Origin: Strigomonas culicis | Taxonomy: Eukaryota > Euglenozoa > Kinetoplastea > Trypanosomatida > Trypanosomatidae | Assembly (NCBI GenBank): GCA_000482145.1 | Contig: AUXH01000257.1 | Span: forward strand, 1-25,438 | Length of the DNA stretch: 25,438 nt | Direction of reading: 5' to 3' | Shown here: piece after piece, positions 8,381 through 16,457 of the stretch | Layout: each line of letters opens with the position of its first letter | Position numbering within the stretch: position 1 is the stretch's first letter | Position numbers and translations under genes: made by a program | The notes under the pieces: model-generated | Seen by the model: the letters and a program-made list of their open reading frames with translations, nothing else | The model's database searches: none | Told to the model about the DNA's origin: nothing

Positions 8381-8848
8381 CTATTCCTCGTCCTCAAACG
8401 CACCTGCAAAAGGCTCTTGGCTGACGTACTGTGCCTGCCCGTAGTCCACGACCTCCAGCGGCGCCCCCGCCACGGCCCCCTCCCGTCCGGGCTCCGGCTG
8501 TGCGAGGCGCTGTAGATCGACCGCGGCGACGTGGACGGCGATTGCCTGCGGGTAGCTGCGTGCGTTCATGCGCGGGTGGCCGTCGCCGTCGCTGTCGGGA
8601 GAGGGCAGCGGCGGCTCACCGCTCTGCGCCAGCACCGTCGCGGAGAGGACGATGCCGTCGCCGTGGGGTCCGCCGAAGGGCGCATGCCCGTCGGCTGCCT
8701 GCTGCCGCTGCTGCCGCCGCTGTTCACGTTCCAACTTTGCAGCGGCGGCGCGCCGCTGCATGAGGCGGTATGTCACGATGACAGGGATGGAGATGCTGAT
8801 AGCAATAACCGCCATCAAGACTATGAGAGCGATGTTGTGCGTTTTCAT
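8381..8848 (-). CDS. family 1 membrane protein, copy 7, shortest (DYGQAQY box)
   Basis: A 155-residue protein starting at the ATG at 8848-8846 (MKTHNIALIV). Codons open upstream include one further ATG but translate a non-conserved leader. The membrane helix is at about 6-27, then YRLMQRR and a Gln/Arg-rich coil-like stretch (38-50). It has only the minimal set of blocks: GIVLSATVLAQSGE (65-78), RSYPQAIAVHVAAV (97-110) and AGAPLEVVDYGQAQYVSQEP (Tyr136), ending in FAGAFEDEE. The LYYPEL block is absent, so this copy shows which parts the family cannot do without. It is the first family 1 gene to be transcribed, just after the large spacer that separates families 1 and 2. Function unknown. Confidence 0.89.
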   Translation of the reverse strand: MKTHNIALIVLMAVIAISISIPVIVTYRLMQRRAAAAKLEREQRRQQRQQAADGHAPFGGPHGDGIVLSATVLAQSGEPPLPSPDSDGDGHPRMNARSYPQAIAVHVAAVDLQRLAQPEPGREGAVAGAPLEVVDYGQAQYVSQEPFAGAFEDEE

Positions 8849-9540
8849 TTTGTGATTTTGTTTTGTAGCATGTAGATGTGTCTGATGAGTGAACATGAAC
8901 ACCCCGAACGGAAGATAGATCGAGAGGAGAGGATGCAGTATGTTCGATATACAGAGATAGAGCGCACGGACAGGATGCAATGGATAGAAGGAATGCAGAA
9001 ACCAGAGGCGAATAGTAACTTTGTTGTTTTACTAGTAATGAACAAAAAAAAATTGAAAAATAATTAAAGAAAACAAAATATGCACTCGCGGTCAATTGTA
9101 GTTGTATGAGTAGTATCACTCACTAAAAATAATAAAAAAGGGGATTGTGAAAAAAAAAAGTGAATAATCATGAACTGAAAAAAAAAGCGGTATATAAAAA
9201 GTTTGTATTATTTAAAGTTGACGCTAAACAATATTTCAAAAAACAAAAAACAAACAAACAAAACAAAAGCACTGAGATAATCTCGAAAAAAAGAGCAATT
9301 GAAAATTCTATATTTCCTAACTAAAAAACAGAACAAAAATGTACAACAACAGAATGCTACAGACACACCTTTTTCAAGTTGTAATATCATTTATTTCTGC
9401 TTTACCTATGATTGGTGTGATATGAAAGTAAAACAAAAATAAAACACGAGTTCAGATTATGTTTGTATATTTTGGCGAAGAGAGTAAATACTAAAAAAAA
9501 AACAAGATATACATGTATACATAAAAGAAAGAGCAAAAAA

Positions 9541-9730
9541 AAATGTACAGGTCCTTAATGTATATGCTGTGACGTAAATTTAACAGAGTTGATTATCTTT
9601 GTTTTATGCTCAGTGTTAAACATGCATAAAAGTGGATTACAAAAATCGAAAGAACAAACTTATTGTTTGGCGTATGCGGGTATAAGCATACTGTTATGTG
9701 ATGTTAAAATGTCGAGAGTTCTTTTCGTTT
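9541..9730. repeat. duplicated spacer segment, copy A
   Basis: It shows ordered similarity to 14033-14215: gtacaggt.cttaatgt.tatg, a variable middle, aaagaacaaa, cgtatgc, atactgtt.tgtgatgttaaaa and tcgagag.tcttttgacg or a close variant. No open frame is conserved between the two, so this is noncoding. Confidence 0.7.
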
Positions 9731-10007
9731 TGTTTTGCTCTAGTTTTTTTTTTTTGCTTAGATTCTTTTTGTTTTGCCTTAAATGTATATACATATCTAT
9801 GTACACATAACCACACTTAGAATTTTATCAATGTCTTTACTATTTCTTCACTTTTTTTTTCTATTTTTACAAGAATCAAGCCTCTCAAACAAGAGAATTA
9901 ATTTTTGAAATAGCAATAATAATAAAAAATGAAAAACGGGTATAACATAAACATACTACTCCATACAATTACGCTTACTGCTCTTCAAATACAGCCCATT
10001 CCATATA

Positions 10008-10025
10008 GACATATACGTGTATGTC
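10008..10025 (-). other. possible 3'-UTR hairpin, copy A
   Basis: An 18-nt near-palindrome with a gacata/tatgtc stem lies 80-97 nt past the stop codon of the gene ending at 10105. A related near-palindrome lies at 12051-12068, 92-109 nt past the stop of the next gene, within a conserved 3' flank. Whether it folds in the mRNA is not shown. Confidence 0.4.
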
Positions 10026-10104
10026 CATATGTATGATGGACTGCTGTGAAAACGAATGATGTTTATACTATTACTCTTCTGTCTGCCGTGCGTGTCTATA
10101 CGTC

Positions 10105-11139
10105 TCACGCCGCCACTGGCTCTCTCTCACTGCCGGCACCGTCTGTCTCAGCGGTCTCATGGTGCGCGTCCGCGCGAGGGTAGTACGTCGCAGTGCCGTT
10201 GCCGTACACTCCCGCAGCTTCTAGGTGATCGTTGAAGGGCGAGTGCTGGTGGTGGTACTCGGCAATCTCCTGTTGGAGGATGCCGTACGTGAAGAGGGGC
10301 ATGACGTCTTCTCCAGCCGTTGTCATGGGCAGTCCCCGATTGTGGTGGCTGTGGTTTCCACCGACACAGGGACGGCAGCTGGTGCTGCAGCTGCAGGTGC
10401 TGGCAGCGGAGGAACACACGGCACTGCCCGTGAGACTGGCCGTCGCGGAGACGGCGGCCTCGATGACCTTCAGACGGTACGCCTCGCGCACCAACGTCAT
10501 GGTCTGGTGGCTGTCGGACAGCGCCGTCGGGTACGCGGCGGGGTCGACAATGACATGGTCGGCGTTGTGGAGGTGGCGGTGCAGCTGGTGGCGCAGCTCG
10601 TGGTCCGTGCGCAGCATGGCGGCCTGCAGGATCGCAGGGGAGCAGTGCTCGTCCGCCTCCGGCAGGCCCCCGCAGCGGCAGGTGAAGGTGTACATGCTGT
10701 CGGTTCCGCTGGCGGTGTCGGTAAAAGATGCCTCGTCATCCGACAGCGGGTCCTCCCCCAGTTCGACAGCCAGGGGCGACTGTGGCGCGAAGGCCATCTC
10801 GTCCCCTCCGGCGAGCGGGGCCACCTCGATGACGGTGGTGGTGGCGGCAGTGCGGCTCTCATGCTCATTGTCCGTGTCCGTCTCTGTGGATGGCACGTAG
10901 AGTGCGTTCTGGCGGTAGTCGTAGCTGTGGTCGTAGCGCTTCAGGATCTCGTTGCGGACGTCGTCTGTGAGGTGCACGTTCGTCGTGACGGAGTGAAAAA
11001 GTGCGGTATCCGGCGTGTCCGCCGCGGCACCGCGCTTGCGCTGGTGGCGCCTCCTCAAGATGTAGATGGAGCAGCCGAGGGCAGAGGCGAGCATCAGGGC
11101 AACAACGATGATAACGGCAATCACAAAAATCTGAAGCAT
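10105..11139 (-). CDS. family 2 membrane protein, copy 1
   Basis: A 344-residue protein from the ATG at 11139-11137, with a short leader after a good splice-acceptor signal. The membrane helix is at 3-28 (Cys23), then RRRHQRKR. The tail has a block nearly fixed in the family: LTDDVRNEILKRYDHSYDYR (57-76), LYVPSTETDTD (80-90), TTVIEVAPLAGGDE (101-114), an acidic Ser/Thr stretch (128-150), then TCRCGGLPEADEHC (153-166). It continues with His-rich helix-like sequence (179-195), HQTMTLVREAYRLKVIEAAV (211-230), a second Cys group CSCSTSCRPC with HSHH after it (249-266), TYGILQQEIAEYH (284-296), and VYGNGTATYYP (311-321). The VI-x4-LA-x-GDE core resembles that of family 1. CxC clusters could bind metal or be lipidated (inference). 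Function unknown. Confidence 0.92.
   Translation of the reverse strand: MLQIFVIAVIIVVALMLASALGCSIYILRRRHQRKRGAAADTPDTALFHSVTTNVHLTDDVRNEILKRYDHSYDYRQNALYVPSTETDTDNEHESRTAATTTVIEVAPLAGGDEMAFAPQSPLAVELGEDPLSDDEASFTDTASGTDSMYTFTCRCGGLPEADEHCSPAILQAAMLRTDHELRHQLHRHLHNADHVIVDPAAYPTALSDSHQTMTLVREAYRLKVIEAAVSATASLTGSAVCSSAASTCSCSTSCRPCVGGNHSHHNRGLPMTTAGEDVMPLFTYGILQQEIAEYHHQHSPFNDHLEAAGVYGNGTATYYPRADAHHETAETDGAGSEREPVAA
10603..10929 (-). repeat. 327-bp coding block identical to 12643-12969
   Basis: Base-by-base comparison shows no difference across 327 bp (offset 2040), covering residues 71-179 of both proteins. Single differences bound it at 10602 and 10930, and divergence rises on both sides. Within it, 10776-10929 also matches 15265-15418 in the third copy. 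This pattern fits gene conversion. Confidence 0.9.
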
Positions 11140-11248
11140 GGGTCTGTCGGTACTGGGTGCGATGACGTGCGTAGGTATGTAGAGATGACAAGGGCTGCGA
11201 AGAGTAATACTATAATTCTCCTTTGAATGCCACGTTTGTTAACGTTGG

Positions 11249-11308
11249 CTACCCAAACAACAAGCACAGTAAATAAAGAGAGAAGAGTAAATGTGGAAAG
11301 AAAAAAAA
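11249..11308 (-). promoter_or_regulatory. probable spliced-leader acceptor, family 2 copy 1
   Basis: The plus strand is purine-rich at 11271-11308, giving a pyrimidine tract on the coding strand. The first AG downstream of it is at 11250-11249, 110 nt before the ATG at 11139. It is predicted from the usual trypanosomatid arrangement. Confidence 0.5.
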
Positions 11309-12050
11309 TGCAAGGAAATCGGTACACAGCCTACAGAGAGAGGCATCGATGAAATTCAATAGAAGACGGAAGACAGTCAGTGTGAGCATCAGAGATACAC
11401 ATGTGAATGATTGTTTTTACTCTTTTGATGAAAAATAAATACGCTTAGTTGGTAATACAGTATTGTATTCTTTTGTAATGGAATGGGAAAAAAAAAGTAA
11501 AGAAAAATGCACCCTTTCCGTATTATATTATTATGAAAGTTGTACGACTCAGTAAAAAAGAGCTTATATGTATTCAAAGAAAATGATAAAAAAAAAGAAG
11601 ATTGAATCTCAAGTTGACAACTAAATGAGAGACTCAGAGACAATCTTCACACTCAAAAGAAGAAAAAAAAATGTATGCCTTACATATAACAGCAAAGAAC
11701 AACAACAACAAAAATACAGAAAGGAATCCGCCAAAAGGAAGAATAAAAAAAGCCTTCTCAGTGTATGCAGATCAACTCATACCTTTCCGTGATGGCAGAG
11801 GGTGGAGACGTTCTTTGATTCCCTTTTCAAGTATTCTTTTCCCTTTTATTTAATTGTATTAACATATATGTAGAGATACTTCAAATTCTCTACACGTATG
11901 TATTTTTTATTGTTTCTGTTTGCTGCTGCTCTACAATAAAGCTCGCAAAGATATTGTTGGAATAGAAAAAAATGAAGGACGCATATTACATAACCATGTT
12001 ACCACATGGTAGTATGTATATTGTTCTTCAAATACAGCTCATGCTATGCA

Positions 12051-12068
12051 GACATATACGTATATATC
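12051..12068 (-). other. possible 3'-UTR hairpin, copy B
   Basis: A near-palindrome, gacatatacgtatatatc, with one mismatched pair. Sequence around it (ttcttcaaatacag before, gatggrctgctg after on the plus strand) matches the flank of the first copy at 10008-10025. Position relative to the stop codon is also nearly conserved. Confidence 0.4.
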
Positions 12069-12159
12069 CATATATATGATGGGCTGCTGCAGAAATGACC
12101 GATTTGTATAGTGTTACTCTTCCGTTTGCTGTGCGTTTCTATACGTCTTACGCCGCCGC

Positions 12160-13179
12160 TCAGCAAACAAACAGTGGCTCCTTCTCCGCCGTGCTGCGGT
12201 GCACGACTCCGCGAGGGTAGTACGTCGCGGTGCCGTATCGATACACTTCCGCATCCTTCAGACGATTGTAGGATGGGGAGCGCTGGTGGTGGTACTCGGC
12301 GATCTGATGCTGGAGGATGCCGTACGTGAAGAGGGGCATGATGCTGTCTTCTCCAGCCGTTGCTGTCGGCAGTCCCCAGCTGTGGTGGCTGTGGTCGCCG
12401 CCGGCGCAGGCACAGCAGCTGGTGCCGCAGCTGCAGGTGCTGGCAGCAAAGGAGCTGACAACGCTGCCCGTGAGACTGGCCGTCGCGGAGACGGCGGCCT
12501 CCAACACCTTCAGACGGTATGCCTCGCGCACCAACGTCATGGTCTGGTGGCTGTCGGGTAGCGCCGTCGGGTACGCGGCGGGGTCGACAATGACATGGTC
12601 GGCGTTGTGGAGGTGACGGTGCAGCTGGTGGTGCAGCTCGTAGTCCGTGCGCAGCATGGCGGCCTGCAGGATCGCAGGGGAGCAGTGCTCGTCCGCCTCC
12701 GGCAGGCCCCCGCAGCGGCAGGTGAAGGTGTACATGCTGTCGGTTCCGCTGGCGGTGTCGGTAAAAGATGCCTCGTCATCCGACAGCGGGTCCTCCCCCA
12801 GTTCGACAGCCAGGGGCGACTGTGGCGCGAAGGCCATCTCGTCCCCTCCGGCGAGCGGGGCCACCTCGATGACGGTGGTGGTGGCGGCAGTGCGGCTCTC
12901 ATGCTCATTGTCCGTGTCCGTCTCTGTGGATGGCACGTAGAGTGCGTTCTGGCGGTAGTCGTAGCTGTGCTCGTAGCGCTTCAGGATCTCGTTGCGGACA
13001 TCGTCTGTGAGGTGGACGTTCGCCGTGCCGCCGCTGAGGAGTTCGTCCTGCGGCGTGGCCGCCGTGCCGCAGTGCCGCCGCCGCTGGCGCCGCTCGATGA
13101 CAACGATGGAGCAGGTGACAGCGGAGGCCAGCAGCACGGCGCCAATCGCGATCACGACCACTACAAAGATGGGGATCAT
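12160..13179 (-). CDS. family 2 membrane protein, copy 2
   Basis: A 339-residue protein beginning at the ATG at 13179-13177 (MIPIFVVVVI). The frame is open 65 codons further, but that part has no ATG and translates the pyrimidine tract as runs of Phe and Leu, so it is not protein. The membrane helix is at 3-28 with Cys23, then ERRQRRRHC. Tail order is as in copy 1: DDVRNEILKRYEHSYDYR, LYVPSTETDTD, VIEVAPLAGGDE, TCRCGGLPEADEHC, the REAYRLKVLEAAV helix, CSCGTSCCACAGGDHSHH, TYGILQHQIAEYH and VYRYGTATYYP (Tyr313). It ends in KEPLFVC. In the last motif YRYG replaces YGNG or YGSG of the sisters. Residues 71-179 are identical in DNA to copy 1. Function unknown. Confidence 0.91.
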   Translation of the reverse strand: MIPIFVVVVIAIGAVLLASAVTCSIVVIERRQRRRHCGTAATPQDELLSGGTANVHLTDDVRNEILKRYEHSYDYRQNALYVPSTETDTDNEHESRTAATTTVIEVAPLAGGDEMAFAPQSPLAVELGEDPLSDDEASFTDTASGTDSMYTFTCRCGGLPEADEHCSPAILQAAMLRTDYELHHQLHRHLHNADHVIVDPAAYPTALPDSHQTMTLVREAYRLKVLEAAVSATASLTGSVVSSFAASTCSCGTSCCACAGGDHSHHSWGLPTATAGEDSIMPLFTYGILQHQIAEYHHQRSPSYNRLKDAEVYRYGTATYYPRGVVHRSTAEKEPLFVC

Positions 13180-13257
13180 GTGTCGGTTGGTATCCAGAAA
13201 ACAACGTATATATATATGTATATAATTTGGTATTGGTACTATGCGTGTTACTTCTAC

Positions 13258-13311
13258 CTTTGTGTGAAAAAAAAAGAGGAAGATGCATAAGGAGAAAAAA
13301 AGAAGTGGGAC
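13258..13311 (-). promoter_or_regulatory. probable spliced-leader acceptor, family 2 copy 2
   Basis: A long purine run on the plus strand (13264-13311) is a pyrimidine tract on the coding strand. The first AG after it is at 13259-13258, 79 nt before the ATG at 13179. It supports the chosen start. Confidence 0.5.
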
Positions 13312-14032
13312 ACGTTGATGTACAGCCCATGGAGTGAGCACAAAGATGAAAAAAAAAAGACAGAAATAATACAAAGATCAAAAAAACGTAAGAGATGAGA
13401 ACATGAAATGCTATTTTTGATTTTATTATAGTCCTGTAAAGAAAAAAATACGTTCAATGTTAGACATTGTAATGAATTCTTGCTAATAGAACTGAAAAAA
13501 AAAGAAAGTAAAAATAATGCACTCGCGGTTAATTAAAAGAGTGATCCCACTCAGTATATGTAAAAAAGGAAACAAAATAAAGAAATTATGAAGAAAAAAA
13601 AACAAAAAAAAAGAGAAACACAATTCTATTGGCACAGAACGGAACAAAAACAGAGTTGTATGTCTATTAGATTTGACACCAAAAAAAAAAGAGACAGAAA
13701 TAACAATGAAAAAGAGATTTGTTTGCTGAACTGCATTATGCAAAAGAACAACAACAAACGAAAATAAAAGGTGCAACAACAACAAAAAAAAAACAGAGGT
13801 ATTTACCATACGTTCTGATGCTGTGTTTATGTTTGTAATTTCTCTTTTCTTTTGATGTCCATGTGTTTAGTTATAACAGGAGCGTAGGGTAAATAAGGAA
13901 TAATCAGAATTACAACTGTAAATGGGGAGAAAGGTGGGTTACAATAATAAAAAAAAAACAAAAAAAGCAAAAACAAAAAGGGAAAAAACAGCAAGATTGT
14001 GTGTTTTTTGTATATAAAAAAAGAAGCTTAAA

Positions 14033-14215
14033 AAGTGTACAGGTACTTAATGTGTATGTCATTAAGAATATTTAGCAAGAATTGTTTGTTTTCAATACTA
14101 AACGTACATAATAGGCACCGGAAAGAAATCAAAAGAACAAAACCCGCTCTTGTCGTATGCAAGAATAGGCATACTGTTTTGTGATGTTAAAATGTCGAGA
14201 GCTCTTTTGACGTTT
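14033..14215. repeat. duplicated spacer segment, copy B
   Basis: This is the partner of 9541-9730. The best conserved part is gtgatgttaaaatgtcgaga followed by a T-rich stretch. It lies about 320-500 bp past the stop codon of family 2 copy 3; copy A lies about 375-565 bp past the stop of family 2 copy 1. Confidence 0.7.
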
Positions 14216-14533
14216 TTTTTCGAATTCCTTAAAAATAAACATATGTATATATGAATGCATTTATATATTAATAAGCTGCTTTGTTATTATCACTGGTGTT
14301 GTTTTATATACTAAAAAAGAAATCAAAGAAAACACTTTTGGAATAAGAAACAAGATAAAAAAAAAATGTACAGCACAATAATATGAAGAGAACACTTTGG
14401 TTTGCGTTTTGTGTGTCCTGTTACATATTAGTGTTGGCTTCATGCGTGGAAAGGTATTTGCAAAATTATGATTATTATTCTTATGAATCTGCTTTTTTAT
14501 ACGTTTTGTTGAGTGCTTCAATAAACCGATGTC

Positions 14534-15628
14534 TCAGCAAGCGAAGATGGGCTCCCGTTCGCTCGAGTAGTGGTGCGGTGCCTCCGCGGAGCCGATCAGA
14601 ACGCTCACCTCCTCTTCGCGATCGCTGTCACCATCACAGTGATAGAAGTCCCCGCGCGGGTAATACGTCGCGGTGCCGCTGCCATAGACCCTCCGCTCCT
14701 CCGCCGCGTCCAGATACTTGTTCGCCGGCGATCGCTGGTTGTGGTACTCCGCGATCTGATGCTGGAGGATGCTGTACGTGAGGAGGGGCCCCATGACGTC
14801 CCCGCTAGCTGTCTTGGTGAGGCGGGCGCCACGGTGGCGGTACTCGCCATCGACGCAGGCGGGACAGTCGGTGCTGCAGGTGCAGGTGCTAGCATCGGAG
14901 GAGGAGAGGATACTGTTGGTGTGGTTGGCCGTCGCGGAGACGGCGGCCTCGATCACCTTCAGATGGTACGCCTCGCGCACTAACGTCATGGTCTGGTGGC
15001 TGTCGGGCAGCGCCGTCGGGTACGTGGCGGGGTCGACGACGACATGGTTTGCGTTGTGCTGGTGGCGGTGGTTCTGGTGGCGCAACTCGTGGTCCGTGCG
15101 TAGCATGGCGGCCTGCAGGATGGGGGCGGAGCACCGCTCGTCCTCCTCCAGCCGCTTCCCGCAGCGGCAGGTGCGGTCGAGTACGCTGTCCGTGCTACTG
15201 GCACTGATATTGAAGGAGGCATCCTCCTCGGACAAGGGGTTCTCCTCCACTGCGACATCCGCCAGCGACTGTGGCGCGAAGGCCATCTCGTCCCCTCCGG
15301 CGAGCGGGGCCACCTCGATGACGGTGGTGGTGGCGGCAGTGCGGCTCTCATGCTCATTGTCCGTGTCCGTCTCTGTGGATGGCACGTAGAGTGCGTTCTG
15401 GCGGTAGTCGTAGCTGTGGTCGTAGCGCTTCAGGATCTCGTTGCGGACGTCGTCGGTGAGGTGCACGTTCGTCGCCACACCGCTGAAGAGTGTGTCTTGC
15501 TGCGTGGCCACCGCGGCGTTCTGCCGCCGCCGCTGGCGCCGCCGGATAATGTAGATGGAGCAGGTGACAGCAGAGGCCAACAGCGCGGCGACGATGCCGA
15601 TGACAATCAGTATGAGTGTCTGGATCAT
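14534..15628 (-). CDS. family 2 membrane protein, copy 3
   Basis: A 364-residue protein from the ATG at 15628-15626 (MIQTLILIVI). The membrane helix is at 3-28 (Cys23), then RRRQRRRQ. It shares LTDDVRNEILKRYDHSYDYR and LYVPSTETDTD with the sisters, and 190 bp (15265-15454) match copy 1 exactly. The middle has diverged: EENPLSEEDASFNIS replaces the sister sequence, and the first Cys group is TCRCGKRLEEDERC. The second group is CTCSTDCPAC, here without the HSHH. TYSILQHQIAEYH and VYGSGTATYYP (Tyr315) follow. The C-terminus is longer and acidic (DGDSDREEE) and ends REPIFAC, like KEPLFVC in copy 2. It is the first family 2 copy to be transcribed and the most distinct. Function unknown. Confidence 0.92.
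   Translation of the reverse strand: MIQTLILIVIGIVAALLASAVTCSIYIIRRRQRRRQNAAVATQQDTLFSGVATNVHLTDDVRNEILKRYDHSYDYRQNALYVPSTETDTDNEHESRTAATTTVIEVAPLAGGDEMAFAPQSLADVAVEENPLSEEDASFNISASSTDSVLDRTCRCGKRLEEDERCSAPILQAAMLRTDHELRHQNHRHQHNANHVVVDPATYPTALPDSHQTMTLVREAYHLKVIEAAVSATANHTNSILSSSDASTCTCSTDCPACVDGEYRHRGARLTKTASGDVMGPLLTYSILQHQIAEYHNQRSPANKYLDAAEERRVYGSGTATYYPRGDFYHCDGDSDREEEVSVLIGSAEAPHHYSSEREPIFAC
15265..15454 (-). repeat. 190-bp coding block identical to 10776-10965
   Basis: There is no difference over 190 bp (offset 4489) between family 2 copies 3 and 1, bounded by mismatches on both sides. It encodes residues 59-122 of copy 1. The neighbouring coding sequence is clearly diverged, so the block is shared by recent exchange or is under unusual constraint at silent sites. 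Confidence 0.88.
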
Positions 15629-15998
15629 GTGTCGGTCGTGTTGGTGCGCCTTGCTATGGAAGGTTTAGAGAACGGGTGTATGTAGATACGGCAGTGTAGA
15701 GAGTGTGAGTGGGTGGTGATTCGTAGTGTTCTCTTTTTAGAATTGCAATTCCACGTTTTTTTTTTCAACTTTACCTACATATAAATACACATAAAAAGAG
15801 AAGGAGAGAGAGAGAGAGAAATGCGGATGAGGAGGGAAATGTGTACATGTTAAAGTCCTTTGCAGTGGGAAGTGGGTAAGGTTCATGAAAAAATACTAAA
15901 CTCCATAAAGAAAGAAGAGAATATAGAATACTATGAATATGGTAGGTAGTATAGTGTACAGAGTGCATGTGATGCGGTGCCATTTGTGTCCTTCGTCC
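15629..15998. other. short spacer between family 2 copy 3 and singleton A
   Basis: There is no gene. It contains the acceptor signal described at 15775-15821 and, to its right, the short 3' flank of the gene ending at 15999. Confidence 0.6.
15775..15821 (-). promoter_or_regulatory. probable spliced-leader acceptor, family 2 copy 3
   Basis: A run of alternating A and G on the plus strand (15798-15821) is a (CT)n tract on the coding strand. The first AG after it is at 15776-15775, 147 nt before the ATG at 15628. It is the clearest acceptor signal in the window. Confidence 0.55.
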
Positions 15999-16412
15999 CT
16001 ATACTTTGTCCTCTGGTGTCTTGAGTGTATGATTGCTATTATGGTTATTACTATGATTCGTCAGGTACGCATTGGGTGGCCCATAGACGCTATGCGCGGA
16101 GGGCAACGCACCAGCCGCGTCCGCACTATTAGGGCCCGCAGGTGCGGTGGACTCCAGCACGACGCCCACCGCCTCCCTGGACGGCGGCGGGCTGGCGTGC
16201 CCCTGGAGGTCTTGACGGAGGAAGTACTCACTGAGCTCCACGTACTCCACGTTGCTGTGGTCTCCAAGGCGTTGGCGGTGTTCGTGCTGACCCTCTCTCC
16301 CTCGCCCTGTCATGCCGGATCTGTCAAAGCAACACTTCGAGAAAACAAGTAAGAGCCAACACGTGACCACTACAAAGATGAGGATGAGGGGAATGGCGAA
16401 AAGGATAATCAT
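15999..16412 (-). CDS. single-pass membrane protein, singleton A (137 aa)
   Basis: I start at the ATG at 16412-16410 (MIILFAIPLI), giving 137 residues. A farther ATG at 16589 would read through a dinucleotide repeat as THTHTH and lies at the edge of the purine run that probably holds the splice site, so it is unlikely. The membrane helix spans 2-24, followed by SKCCFDR with two adjacent Cys. The tail has NVEYVELSEYFLRQDLQG (54-71), where YVEL fits the YxxPhi consensus, SPPPSREAVG (74-83), and HSVYGPPNAYLTNHS (107-121), which I align with the Tyr-Gly motif of the other array members. The C-terminus is Asn/His-rich (116-129). It is the smallest array member and has no close relative in the window. 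Function unknown. Confidence 0.85.
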   Translation of the reverse strand: MIILFAIPLILIFVVVTCWLLLVFSKCCFDRSGMTGRGREGQHEHRQRLGDHSNVEYVELSEYFLRQDLQGHASPPPSREAVGVVLESTAPAGPNSADAAGALPSAHSVYGPPNAYLTNHSNNHNSNHTLKTPEDKV

Positions 16413-16415
16413 GTC

Positions 16416-16457
<42 letters not shown>

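Larger units (their letters stand above)
8849..10104. other. 1.26-kb spacer, partly duplicated at 13500-14215
   Basis: There is no credible gene. Two parts recur in the same order in the spacer upstream of family 2 copy 2: a tgcactcgcggt string with flanks (about 9080-9122 and 13518-13556), and about 185 bp at 9541-9730 matching 14033-14215. The latter includes the exact string gatgttaaaatgtcgagag. The 3' flank of the gene ending at 10105 lies at 9950-10104 and resembles 12000-12159. Many A and T runs fill the rest. Confidence 0.65.
11140..12159. other. 1.0-kb spacer between family 2 copies 1 and 2
   Basis: There is no gene. It holds the splice-acceptor region of copy 1 at its left end. At its right end, the 3' flank of copy 2 (12000-12159) resembles 9960-10104 downstream of copy 1. 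The middle is AT-rich with many A-runs. Confidence 0.6.
13180..14533. other. 1.35-kb spacer between family 2 copies 2 and 3
   Basis: There is no credible gene. It repeats parts of the spacer at 8849-10104 (13518-13556 and 14033-14215). It is strongly A-rich on the plus strand. The left end carries the splice-acceptor region of copy 2. Confidence 0.6.

Noticed and set aside
10225..11226. 333-codon plus-strand open frame opposite family 2 copy 1, with a similar one at 12595-13290
   Set aside because: The minus-strand frame has a membrane helix and motifs conserved with paralogues. The plus-strand frame merely follows from base composition and its conservation is explained by the shared coding block.
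13180..13374. 65-codon N-terminal extension of family 2 copy 2
   Set aside because: It has no ATG and translates the pyrimidine tract as Phe/Leu runs. The sisters start directly before the membrane helix.
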